From Branchiostoma floridae (Eukaryota > Chordata > Leptocardii > Amphioxiformes > Branchiostomatidae), in NCBI RefSeq assembly GCF_000003815.2, contig NC_049993.1, forward strand, positions 10,115,505 to 10,179,504: DNA of 64,000 nt, in the 5' to 3' direction. Shown here in pieces: positions 1 through 10,332 of this stretch. A program made the position numbers and the translations under genes. The stretch's first letter is position 1. The number at the start of each line of letters is the position of its first letter. Below the pieces are notes generated by a model that searched no databases, was not told the origin of the DNA, and saw nothing but the letters and a program-made list of their open reading frames with translations.

Positions 1-752
1 CATTTCGGACACTTTTCCAAAATCCGCATTTTGGGTCGCGGTTAGGGGGACTTAGCTAAGAACGGGAATAACTCGGCAACAAAAAGAGCTATCTGAAAAC
101 GGATTGCAGCGTTCAACTCCCCACCAAGAGACCTTTCCAATGATACCATAGTTTGCCTATTTCGGACACTTTAAAAAAATCCACATTTTTGTTCGCGGTT
201 AGGGAGACTTAGCTAAGAACGGGAATAACTCGACAACAAAAAGAGCTATCTGAAAACGGATTGCAGCGTTCAACTCCCCACCAAGAGACCTTTCCAATGA
301 AACAATAGTTTGCCTATTTCGGACACTTTTCCAAAATCCACATTTTGGGTCGCGGTTAGGGGGACTTAGCTAAGAACGGGAATAACTCGACAACAAAAAG
401 AGCTATCTGAAAACGGATTGCAGCGTTCAACTCCCCACCAAGAGACCTTTCCAATGATACCATAGCTTGCCTATTTCAGACACTTTGAAAAATTCCACAT
501 TTTGGGTTACTGTAAGCGGTGCTTAACTATAAACGCGAATAACTCGACAACAAAAAGAGCTATCTGAAAACGGATTGCAGCGTTCAACTCCCCACTAAGA
601 GACCTTTCCAATGATACCATAGTTTGCCTATTTCGGACACTTTAAAAAAATCCACATTTTGGTCCGCGGTTAGGGGGACTTAGCTAAGAACGGGAATAAC
701 TCGACAACAAAAAGAGCTATCTGAAAAGGGATTGCAGCGTTCAACTCCCCAC

Positions 753-1016
753 NNNNNNNNNNNNNNNNNNNNNNNNNNNNNNNNNNNNNNNNNNNNNNNN
801 NNNNNNNNNNNNNNNNNNNNNNNNNNNNNNNNNNNNNNNNNNNNNNNNNNNNNNNNNNNNNNNNNNNNNNNNNNNNNNNNNNNNNNNNNNNNNNNNNNNN
901 NNNNNNNNNNNNNNNNNNNNNNNNNNNNNNNNNNNNNNNNNNNNNNNNNNNNNNNNNNNNNNNNNNNNNNNNNNNNNNNNNNNNNNNNNNNNNNNNNNNN
1001 NNNNNNNNNNNNNNNN
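753..1016. other. assembly gap (264 N) inside the satellite
   Basis: This is a run of 264 unknown bases inside the tandem array. Its length is not a round number, so it may be an estimated gap size. Confidence 0.99.
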
Positions 1017-2185
1017 GACAACAAAAAGAGCGAGCGGAAAACGGAAGGCAGCGTGCAACACCCCACTTTGAGACCTTTCCAATGATACCATAGCTTGCAT
1101 ATTTCAGACACTTTGAAAAATTCCACATTTTGGGTTACTAAATCTCGGCAACAAAAAGAGCTATCTGAAAACGGATTGCAGCGTTCAACTCCCCACAAAG
1201 AGACCTTTCCAATGATACCATAGTTTGCCTATTTCAGACACTTTTAAAAAATCCACATTTTGGGTTACTGTAATCGGTGCTTAACTTTAAACGCGAATAA
1301 CTCGGCAACAAAAAGAGCTATCTGAAAACGGATTGCAGCGTTCAACTCCCCACCAAGAGACCTTTCCAATGATACCAAAGTTTGCCTATTTCGGACACTT
1401 TTAAAAAATCCACATTTTGTGTCGCGGTTAGGGGGACTTAGCTAAGAACGGGAATAACTCGACAACAAAAAGAGCTATCTGAAAACGGATTGCAGCGTTC
1501 AACTTGCCACCAAGAGACATTTCCAATGATACCATAGTTTGCCTATTTCAGACACTTTTAAAAAATCCACATTTTGGGTTACTGTAATCGGTGCTTAACT
1601 TTAAACGCGAATAACTCGGCAACTTTAAAAAATCCACATTTTGTGTCGCGGTTAGGGGGACTTAGCTAAGAACGGGAATAACTCGACAACAAAAAGAGCT
1701 ATCTGAAAACGGATTGCAGCGTTCAACTTGCCACCAAGAGACATTTCCAATGATATCATAGTTTGCCTATTTCGGACACTTTTCCAAAATCCACATTTTG
1801 GGTAGCGGTTAGGGGGACTTAGCTAAGAACGGGAATAAGTCACAACAAAGAGAGCTATCTGAAAACGGATTGCAGCGTTCAACTCCCCACCAAGAGACCT
1901 TTCCAATAATACCATAGTTTCGCTATTTCGGACACTTTTAAAAAATCCACATTTTGGGTCGCGGTTAGGGGGACTTAGCTTAGAACGGGAATAACTCGAC
2001 AACAAAAAGAGCTATCTGAAAACGGATTGCAGCGTTCAACTCCCCACCAAGAGACCTTTCCAATGATATCATAGTTTGCCTATTTCGGACACTTTTCAAA
2101 AATCCACATTTTTGGGTCGCGGTTAGGGGGACTTAGCTAAAAAACGGAAAAACTCGCACAAAAAAAGAGCTTTCAAAAAACGGAT

Positions 2186-2285
2186 NNNNNNNNNNNNNNN
2201 NNNNNNNNNNNNNNNNNNNNNNNNNNNNNNNNNNNNNNNNNNNNNNNNNNNNNNNNNNNNNNNNNNNNNNNNNNNNNNNNNNNNN
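2186..2285. other. assembly gap (100 N) inside the satellite
   Basis: Exactly 100 N, the usual placeholder for a gap of unknown size. The monomer subtype changes across it, so satellite sequence is probably missing. Confidence 0.99.
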
Positions 2286-4175
2286 AGATGTGGTTAACTT
2301 TAAACGTTAATAACTCGACAACAAAAAAAGCTATCCGAAAACGGATTGCAGCGTTCAACTCCCCACCAAGAGACCATTCCAATGATACCATAGTTTGCCT
2401 ATTTCGGACACTTTTCAAAAATCCACATTTTGGGTCGCGGTTAGGGGGACATAGCTATAAACGGGAATAACTCGGTAACAAAAAGAGCTATCTAAAAACG
2501 GATTGCAGCGTTCAACTCCCCACCAAGAGACCTTTTTAATGATACCATAGTTTGCCTATTTCGGACACTTTTCAAAAATCCACATTTTGGGTCGCGGTTA
2601 GGGGGACTTAGCTATAAACGGGAATAACTCGACAACAAAAAGAGCTACCAAAAACGGAATGCAGCGTTCAACTCCCCACCAAGAGACCTTTCCAAAGATA
2701 CCCTAATTTGCCTATTTCAGACACTTTTCAAAAATCCTAATTCTAAGTTGAGGTTAGATGTGGCTAACTTTAAACGGTAATAACTCGACAACAAAAAAAG
2801 CTATCTGAAAACGGATTGCAGCGTTCAACTCCCCACCAAGAGACCTTTCCAATGATACCATAGTTTGCCTATTTCGGACACTTTTCAAAAATCCACATTT
2901 TTGGTCGCGGTTAGGGGGACTTAACTTTAAACGGGAATAACTCGACACCAAAAAGAGCTTCCAAAAACGGATTGCAGCGTTCAACTGCACACCAAGAGAC
3001 CTTTCCAATAATACCATAGTTTGCCTATTTCGGACACTTTTCAAAAATCCTAATTTTAAGTTGAGGTTAGATGTGGTTAACTTTAAACGTTAATAACTCG
3101 ACAACAAAAAAAGCTATCTGAAAACGGATTGCAGCGTTCAACTCCCCACCATGAGACCTTTCCAATGATACCATAGTTTGCCTATTTCGGACACTTTTCA
3201 AAAATCCTAATTTTAAGTTGAGGTTAGATGTGGTTTACTTGAGACGTTAATAACTCAACAACAAAAAGAGCTATCTGAAAACGGATTGCAGCGTTGAGCG
3301 CCCCACCAAGAGACCTTTCCAATGATACCATAGTTTGCCTATTTCGGACACTTTTAAAAAATCGCCATTTTCGGTTACTGTAATCGGTGCTTAACTTTAA
3401 ACGCGAATAACTCGGCAACAAAAAGAGTTATCTGAAAACGGATTGCAGCGTTCAACTCCCCACCAAGAGACCTTCCAATGATACCATAGTTTGCCTATTT
3501 CGGACACTTTTACAAAATCGCTCATTGGGGGTTACTGTAATCGGTGCTTAACTTTAAACGCGAATAACTCGGCAACAAAAAGAGCTATCTAAAAACGGAT
3601 TGCAGCGTTCAACTCCCCACCAAGAGACCTTTCCAATGATATCATAGTTTGCCTTTTTCGGACACTTTTAAAAAATCCACATTTTGGGTCGCGGTTAGGG
3701 GGACTTAGCTAAGAACGGGAATAACTCGACAACAAAAAGAGCTATCTGAAAACGGATTGGAGCGTTCATTTCTCCACCAAGAGACATTTCCAATGATACC
3801 ATAGTTTACCTTTTTCGGACACTTTTCCAAAATCCACATTTTGGGTCTCGGTTAGGGGGACTTAGCTAAGAACGGGAATAACTCGACAACAAAAAGAGCT
3901 ATCTGAAAACGGATTGCAGCGTTCAATTCCCCACCAAGAGACCTTTCCAATGATACCATAGTTTACCTATTTCGGACACTTTTAAAAATTCCACATTTTG
4001 GGTCGCGGTTAGGGGGACTTAGCTAAGAACGGGAATAACTCGACAAAAAAAGAGCTATCTGAAAACGGATTGCAGCGTTCAACTCCCCACCAAGAGACCT
4101 TTCCAATGATACCATAGTTTGCCTATTTCGGACACTTTTACAAAATCCACATTTTGGGTCGCGGTTAGGGGGACT

Positions 4176-4875
4176 TCAGTGCTGAATATGGCTTCAGCAC
4201 TGGATTTCCAGTGTTGAATGCTCTCTCACCACTGGAAACGCCTGCTTCAGCACTGGAAACCGAGTGCTGACGAACATTCAGCACTGGAAACCAAGTGCTG
4301 ACAAGTTTTCGGTGGTTTTATTCGGATGTTATAGCAAAGGACCAGGCGTTATGACACCATATACACCTCGGGGCGGGTCATTAACCCTTAATACATATCT
4401 GCCTACCTTCAAGTGAACCATCGAATTTACGTCTAGTGCCGCTCTCAGCACTGGGAGATTCCAGTGCTGGAAAGACGTCAGCACTGGTTCGAACATCGTT
4501 CCAGTGCTGGAAAGACGTCAGCACTCGTTTTCCAGTGCTGAAGATTTCACAGCACTGGTTTTCCAGTGCTGAAGTGTCCCCGAGCACTGGTAAATCCAGT
4601 GCTGAAGGTGAGGTTTTTGTATATCAGCACTCGGTTCCAGTGCTGACGGCGAATTCAGCACTGGGCAATCAGTGCTGAATGACATTGACCTGGCCCGGCC
4701 CCGCTGTCCCCGGATTTCAGCACTGGTAACCGAGTGCTGACGGCAGTTCAGCACTAGAAAACCAGTGCTGTGCGAGTTTCAGCTCTGGAACAAGGCCGAT
4801 CAGCACTGGAAAACGAGTGCTGAAATAATTTAGACCGTTTAGACAATTGAATCAGCACTGGAACACCAGTGCGGA
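4176..4875. repeat. array of about 14 short interrupted palindromes
   Basis: Directly after the satellite, the motif TCAGCACTGG followed by a loop of a few bases and CCAGTGCTGA recurs. Hairpins sit near 4194-4217, 4246-4270, 4278-4301, 4445-4469, 4479-4510, 4519-4542, 4550-4572, 4583-4605, 4624-4646, 4654-4679, 4716-4740, 4747-4770, 4800-4823 and 4852-4873, plus a weak one near 4778. Starts are often 31-34 bp apart, and one step of 62 equals two units. Loops and spacers differ while stems are conserved; several stem changes are one-armed (cgagtgctga). A non-array insert occupies 4302-4444. No coding potential is seen. Confidence 0.9.
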
Positions 4876-5447
4876 AGGCGAGGTTTTCGTAGACTTGCGC
4901 TAGGAATGTCAGAAACATATCATTTTCTAATCTGGCAAATATGTGACCTTTGCCATGTTTTGGCCTGTAGTTGAACGTTGAATAAGAACCCAGCGTATGG
5001 ACTGACACATTATTAATGTGTCATTAAGACAAGGTGAAATCCTGGTGCTATTTTAAATCTTCTGGCTGCAGCTCATTAAACCCGGGGGTTGACCTTCCAC
5101 TTTTTGAACAACATGCTGTCCTATACACCAGAGAGGTCTAATTTCTAGTGGTTCTGATAATTCAGCATTATGCAGAGCTCTTGTTTTTGCACAGTTCACA
5201 GACATCGGAAATACGAGATAATAATGCAAATATGCTGGAAAGTGGTTGTAACGTCATGTCATTTGCATGAATGTTTTGTACTCCAGAATATTTTCAATTT
5301 TGGGACTATATATATAGTGCAGCTTTAACCATGTATTTATCGCATGCATTGGGAAGTTAAAATTGGTAGTCCCTTCATGGTCTATGCAACGCCAGGTCAA
5401 CTAACGTTAATACATCCCGCTCAAGCGCCCCCCTCCCCCATCCAACC
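4876..5447. other. no recognisable feature
   Basis: This is unique-looking AT-rich sequence between the hairpin array and the kelch-gene fragment. I see no open frame, splice-flanked exon or clear repeat apart from the C-rich run at about 5425-5445, which matches the intron side of the kelch exon-1 duplicate. Confidence 0.5.
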
Positions 5448-5553
5448 TTATTCCTTCCACCTCCAGAACCACGTCAGTCAGCTCTGCCTGCTCCCTCAGT
5501 TTGTTTAGCTCATCCAGAACACTGTAAGAGTGATCTTCGTGCATGACGTTCAT
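5448..5553 (-). pseudogene. duplicate of kelch-like exon 1 (BTB start), partial
   Basis: On the minus strand an ATG at 5551-5553 opens a frame whose end (LREQAELTDVVLEVEG) is nearly identical to exon 1 of the kelch-like gene at 15687-15793. Upstream flanking sequence (about 5630-5660) also matches the region upstream of that exon (about 15890-15930), so this is a duplicated genomic segment, not a processed copy. The splice donor is degraded (gttgga in place of gtgagg). Only one copy of the exon tail is present, without the tandem array seen at 15.1-15.7 kb. No matching exon 2 follows. It is best read as a relic or the edge of a paralogue lost in assembly. Confidence 0.75.
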
Positions 5554-5672
5554 ATCTAATTCTGTCTGGGGGACCGAAACGAAACGAAATTCTTCCTACA
5601 CAGTGTCCGTCGGTGACAAACACGTTGTTTTTTTTACCTTTGACCTACTGTGATATCTGATAATCCATATAC

Positions 5673-6620
5673 CTAATCCTCTTCGCTCCCTTTGGTGGAG
5701 CATAAGGCACTGACGAACTTCTTCCAGTCCTTCCTATCTTGGGCCATCCATCTAACTTCATGCCAGGTCTTACGTGCTGCCTTCATCTCCCCTTCAACCG
5801 TCCTTCTCCAGGTCCCTAGAGGCCTGCCTCTGCTTCGCTTCCCTTGAGGGGTCCATTTGAGGGCGACATAAGGGTGTCTGTTTTTGTGCATACGCAGCAC
5901 GTGCCCCAACCACTTCCAACGTCTGCGTTTTATTTCCTCAACGATGTTGGGAATTCCTGTACGTTCGGCAACCTCCTTGTTGGAGACTCTTTGCTCCCAA
6001 CGTATTTTCAGGATTCCCCTGAGGCATCTACTTTCAAAACCCCTAATGCGCTGCTCGATCTTTTTATTTGTTCTCCAAGTTTCTGCTGCATATAGAAGGA
6101 CTGAACGGACGTTTGATCTGTATATCCTCAGCTTGGTCTTTTGCTTCAAGGTCGATGCTTTCCAGATGTTTCTCAGCTTGTTAAAGGCTTGTGCTGCCAT
6201 CCCAAGGAGACTTCCTTCTCTATGTTGCTGTCAGATGAGATGTAGCTACCAAGATACTTAAAGTCCTGTACTTCCTCTAAGTCCTGTCCACGAATGGTCG
6301 TCTTTACTGTACTCTTGCTCTTTACTTTTAATATCTTGGTCTTATCTTGGTGTGTCTTGAGGCCCACACTACTTGCTTGTTGGTCCACGTTGTTTGTTTT
6401 CTCTTGTATGTCTCTTTGCGCGTGTGACAGTAGAGCTATGTCATCTGCGAAGTCGCAGTCTTCCAATCTGGATGTGAGACCCCAGACAATCCCTCTTGGA
6501 TGTCCTGCAGTGGCTCTTCTCATCACCCAGTCGATGACGACAAGGAAGAGAGTAGGTGAGATCACACATCCCTGTCCATCCTCACACTCAGGGTTGACAT
6601 CGCGGCAAAGCCTAACGATA
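5673..6620 (-). pseudogene. LINE reverse transcriptase, C-terminal part, frameshifted
   Basis: Reading right to left: QGCVISPTLF, then FADDIALLSH, which is the F-x-D-D catalytic motif, then a region ending DFKYLGSYISS. Near 6200 the frame shifts, and the next frame runs through LLYAAETWR, RRWKWLGHVLRM and a basic C-terminus to the stop at 5673. The two frames overlap by about 28 bases, so a small indel explains the break. Its left edge coincides with the target-site duplication. Sequence between this part and the N-terminal part is missing or replaced. Confidence 0.88.
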
Positions 6621-6949
6621 TCACCCCTGACAAATCAGCCAGGGTATTTGGGTATTTGGGGCGCCCTGCTTATGAATATTAATGAGCTTGCCTGATTTGT
6701 CGCGGGCCAATCAGCGACCGGATTGCAAGTTTCGAACAAACAGCGTACGGCGCGGCGTGTACAAAGATCTGTATTTCTTTGCGTGATGGTAATGTTTTTT
6801 TTATCGTATGCTAGGTCGGTACATATATACTGTGATGCCGTGGTTACCCTATACCCACAGAACCGACAAATGTTAAATTTGGTACCTGATAAAGACGTCT
6901 GGACGCTGAAAGAACGTTACGCCGGTAACGTTCTAACTGTAATCGTGCT
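6621..6949. other. non-LINE segment interrupting the LINE
   Basis: The LINE stops matching near 6620, and the next 330 bases are unrelated to it. They include an AT-rich motif (gcttatgaatattaatgagc, about 6669-6688) that also occurs in both copies of the 2.2-kb duplication at 42 and 44 kb, followed by a CCAAT-type sequence (ccaatcagcgacc). I see no gene here. Confidence 0.5.
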
Positions 6950-7148
6950 CCCGCCAATTCATGATGCGCCTTATATGCAGTGTTTCTGAGCTGAACATTT
7001 CATTCACCGAGAGACCGAGAAGCGCTGTCTGCCTTGGCACGTCTGATTGCCTCAGGTTTAACCGGGTGGTACTACAGCCCTCCTTCCTCCAGCTGTCACT
7101 GCTCCAGCTCCGGTCCCTGCTTGACAGCGATGATCTGATGACCACCTC
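6950..7148 (+). pseudogene. duplicate of kelch-like BACK exon and its upstream intron, truncated by gap
   Basis: On the plus strand an acceptor (ctcag, ending 7055) is followed by about 93 bases encoding the start of a BACK domain, with FLQLSLLQLRSLLDSDDLMT as in exon 4 of the kelch-like gene at 12239-12829. Homology extends into the intron upstream (ctgaacatttcattcac and about 100 bases around it). The orientation is opposite to the exon-1 duplicate at 5448-5553, and the fragment runs into the 100-N gap. It lies within the span of the LINE. This implies an inversion or a wrong scaffold join. Confidence 0.8.
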
Positions 7149-7248
7149 NNNNNNNNNNNNNNNNNNNNNNNNNNNNNNNNNNNNNNNNNNNNNNNNNNNN
7201 NNNNNNNNNNNNNNNNNNNNNNNNNNNNNNNNNNNNNNNNNNNNNNNN
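7149..7248. other. assembly gap (100 N)
   Basis: Exactly 100 N. It separates a kelch-gene BACK exon (plus strand) from the middle of the LINE reverse transcriptase (minus strand), so the two sides need not be neighbours in the genome. Confidence 0.99.
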
Positions 7249-7693
7249 CAACGATGGTGCGTAGGACAAAGATCTGGTCTAGACATCCCCGGCCACTTCT
7301 AGATCCGGCCTGTTCCTCTCTCAGTATCTTGTCAATGGAGCGTCTTGTACGCTGTAGTAGGACTCGACAAAAGATCTTACCTGTAACTGACAGGAGATTA
7401 ATACCTCTCCAATTTCCACAAACCGATAGATCACCCTTCTTTGGCAGTTTTACTATTATCCCTCTTTTCCAAGCTTCTGGTACCGTTTCTTCGTACCAGA
7501 CTTGGTTAAAGAGTGTTATTAGACCTCTGGCAGTTGCTACTGGGTCTACTTTCAGCATGTCAGCTGTTACTCTATCTTCACCTGGGGCTCTGTTTGCCTT
7601 CGTTTCTTTTATGGCATTTACAATCTCCTGAAGTGTGATAGGACCACGTTTCATCTCTATGTTAAACCCCATATCCTCGATGGTCGCTTCGGA
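7249..7693 (-). pseudogene. LINE reverse transcriptase, N-terminal part
   Basis: This continues in the same frame after the TAG. It shows the N-terminal fingers of a LINE reverse transcriptase, including ANRAPGEDRVTADML, NWRGINLLSV and the Q-A-G-S-R-x-G-R-x-C-x-D-Q-I-F stretch. It runs into the 100-N gap at 7149-7248. The segment that should carry the first catalytic Asp is not present on the other side of the gap, so the palm is incomplete. Confidence 0.88.
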
Positions 7694-9223
7694 CTAGGGG
7701 GGAGGTCTGTTTAATGTTTCTCTGAAGTGTTCTGCCCATCTGTCCAACTGGTCTTTTCCCTCCATGAGTACTTTCCCGTTCTTGTCTTTTACTGCTGCGG
7801 CCCTGTTTTTGAGATCTCCTGATAGCTGTTTAGTGATTTTATACACGGTCCTAGTATCACCCTTCTCTGCTGCTTGTTGTGCCTCAGTTGCTAAGCTATC
7901 CATATACACACGTTTGTCTCTTCTGGCACTTCTTTTCACTTCTTTGTTCTTTGCTTGGTAGGTCTTGGCTGCTGCAGCCCTCTGTCTCTCGCTTCCATTC
8001 AACATGTGTTGCTTAGCTGCCTTCCTTTCTTGTACCAGGTTCCAAGTGGTCTCTGATAGCCACTCCTTCCTCTCTCGTTTACGGTATCCTAGTACTGCCT
8101 TACTGGTATCTGTAAAGACTTTGTGTATATCCTCACATCTGGCATTTATGTCATCAACCGGTATGTCCTCGAGTACCTGAAACCTATTCTTGAGCTCCAC
8201 GGTGAACTGTTCCTTTGCCGCTAGGTCTTTGAGCTTCCCAGAGTCGAAGAGTGGATCATTCTTGACCTTGCTTGCCTTCCTAAGTTTCAGTTGTAGTTTG
8301 CACAACATCAGGTGGTGATCGCTGCTTGCATCAGCACCTCTAATGGCCTTGACGTCTCTCAAGGTTAAGGACTTCCTCCACTTTCGGTTGATACATATGT
8401 GATCAATCTGGTTACTCGTTCTCCCATCTGGGGATACCCAAGACAGCTTGTGGATGTTCTTGTGCTTAAAGATTGTGCCCCCGATGACAAGACCATTCTC
8501 CATGCATACATCTACCAGTCTTTGACCATTGTCGTTCCTCTCACCGACACCTTCTTTTCCCATGCAGGCTTCGTAACCTACATTCTCTGTACCGACTTTG
8601 GCGTTGAAATCCCCCATCAGGATGAGAATGTCGTGCCGTGGAGTTTGGTCTATCTGGTCCTGAAGGCTGCTGTAGAAGAGATCTTTGTCCTCTTCCGTTG
8701 CCTGTTCGGTTGGCGCGTAACATTGAATAATGGTTGTCTTAATGTATCTTGAATAAAACCTCGCTCTTATAATACGCGGACTAACTGGTTCCCATCCTAG
8801 CAGGCTTTTCCTTGCCTCTTTGTCCATGATAATGCCTACGCCTTCCTGGTGTTGACCATCTGTCTTACCTGAGTAACAGACTGTTTGACCTGAGTTGAGC
8901 GTTATCATGCCTGAGTCTGTCCATCTCATTTCGCTTACACCAAGGATACTCAACCTGTACCTCTCCATCTCTTTTACGACTTGTAGTGTTTTGCCTGTCT
9001 CGTACATGGTTCGCACATTCCAGGCTGCAATTCTAAGTGGTTGTTGGGGTGTTGCCAAGGACTCCCTCAGAACGGAAACTTCCTCTCGGCTTTCATTTCC
9101 ACTCGTCATGTGGGGTTCTGCCCCAGTCATCAGTTCCACGCCCGAAGAAGAATAACTTTCTAAGTTCGTCAGCGTTTCAGTAGCACTGCAACTTTCACGT
9201 GGCGGGATGCTGACCCAGCGCAC
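7694..9223 (-). pseudogene. LINE endonuclease region
   Basis: This 509-codon frame carries the exonuclease-endonuclease-phosphatase fold of LINEs. Visible motifs in order are WNVRTMYETGK (near residue 68), SEMRWTDSG, GDFNAKVG and SSDHHLM, which contain the Asn, Glu, Asp/Asn and Asp-His residues typical of the active site. The family nicks target DNA to prime reverse transcription. The frame stops at a TAG (7694-7696) just after a proline run, and the downstream reverse-transcriptase sequence continues in the same frame. The stop therefore looks like a point mutation inside one long polyprotein. Upstream of the endonuclease are about 60 residues rich in Ser and Glu that I cannot assign. Confidence 0.9.
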
Positions 9224-9448
9224 AACCTTCTCTCTTTCACATCCGGGCTTGGGACACCGGCAACGGCGGAGTTGGATCCTCCATTTGGCGACTACCCAAT
9301 TTCCACCCCCTCATTCGAGGTTACAGAGTAGGAACTTGCCACCTACCCCAGGACAAGGAAATTGGTACATTCGGGCCCTCACACCACGACAAGGCTGGAG
9401 GATCGGGAGCCGATGTTTGGGCTCCCAGTGAGGGATATAATCCATATA

Positions 9449-10332
9449 GTGTAACGCTAATTTGCAGGACTTGTCTGTGCGTTGTAAAAGACAAAGAACT
9501 TTCTCGGTGTGGCTAAGGTTTAAAGTCATATAATTACCACAACGTACAGTAGAAGTACAGTGACTTTCCTAGCTTGTGCAATTGAACACATCATAGAGTG
9601 AAGTTTTAAAAAAAAAAGAATATCCACCAAATTCAAATTCTGGTAGACATTCATAAAACACTTTATACTTTATCAATTTCCTGGTGAGGCCACAAACATG
9701 TGTTTTATGCCATCAAATATTCTTATACTTATGTTCAAACATGGATTATATATTGCAGCCAATGCTTACACACAATGTAGGCTGTGTTTGGACTTGGAGA
9801 TCATGTTTATCACCACCTCAGGAATCTATCTCTGGTAAAATCTGGAGTTATCGATTTTAAAAGTACCTACATGTAGAATAGACATCCAAGTAAGATTCTC
9901 CTTTTGGCTGTTAACATGTTTTTTTTTTATTGTACTTTAGGTAACAAATTACATGTAGTAGCAAAAACACTGTCTGCATGGGATTATGTATAATAGATGT
10001 GCAATCCGAAATACATGTACGATTTCTTTCAAAATCTGAAATGCTACATTAATATTGTATGTCTTTCAGAATCACGAGTCTGTGATTAGTGTCACTGTCA
10101 AGACGTATCCAAACGTATGGCGGTGTTTCTTCATGGTAACTTTGGGTATATGTCGAGAGCATTACGAGTGGCACATTTGTGTTGATTCAATCTTGTATAA
10201 CACTGAGGGAGTATTACCAAATCTTCTCCTTTGCTCTCTACATATCAAGACATTGTTTGCAAATTTGTAGAGGCATTTTCTTGTCCCTGATGCTGAGGCC
10301 TGTCAGATATCTCCATCATCACTCTAACTCTG
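9449..10332. other. 3' flank of the kelch-like gene, no coding sequence
   Basis: This AT-rich sequence lies downstream, on the minus strand, of the kelch-like stop codon. A minus-strand AATAAA at 9926-9931 lies about 400 bases past the stop and is a plausible poly(A) signal. Nothing else is recognised. Confidence 0.5.
9926..9931 (-). promoter_or_regulatory. candidate poly(A) signal of the kelch-like gene
   Basis: AATAAA on the minus strand, about 400 bases beyond the stop codon at 10333. It is embedded in an A-rich run, so chance occurrence is possible. Confidence 0.35.

Larger units (their letters stand above)
1..4176. repeat. 157-bp tandem satellite array
   Basis: The phrase ttcggacactt recurs at 4, 161, 318, 475 and 632, an exact 157-bp period, and continues with small deletions to about 4176, giving roughly 25 monomers including those hidden by two gaps. 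The monomer core (aacaaaaagagctatctgaa, then the run ending in ccaccaagagacc) is nearly constant. The rest exists in at least three subtypes: one with cgcggttagggggacttagc, one with ctgtaatcggtgcttaac, and one with gaggttagatgtggttaac, the last confined to about 2286-3240. Some units are shortened, for example near 1130-1145 and 1620. The frames open across it are by-products of the repeat, not genes. Confidence 0.95.
5672..9436 (-). mobile_element. degenerate non-LTR retrotransposon (LINE, APE-type endonuclease)
   Basis: The element reads right to left. Its two flanks carry a perfect 12-bp direct repeat, ataatccatata, at 5660-5671 and 9437-9448, which is the target-site duplication. It encodes an apurinic-type endonuclease followed by a reverse transcriptase and a C-terminal domain with a W-x-G-H-V-L-R-M motif, as in RTE-related LINEs; the clade is not settled. 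The coding sequence ends one base before the target-site duplication, so the 3' untranslated region is almost absent and there is no poly(A). About 200 bp upstream of the first ATG are non-coding. It is broken by an in-frame stop, frameshifts, a 100-N gap and a foreign segment at about 6621-7148. Confidence 0.9.

Noticed and set aside
670-3421. Several minus-strand frames in the satellite (ERSLGGELNAAIRF-type).
   Set aside because: They are repeated readings of the 157-bp monomer, broken at every second unit, and some cross runs of N.
4176-4875. CRISPR-like array of palindromic repeats.
   Set aside because: The sequence is animal nuclear DNA, repeats are too short and variable, spacing is irregular, and no cas genes exist. 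It is a hairpin minisatellite.
5884-9155. Plus-strand frames across the LINE.
   Set aside because: They are antisense to endonuclease and reverse-transcriptase motifs that are clear on the minus strand.
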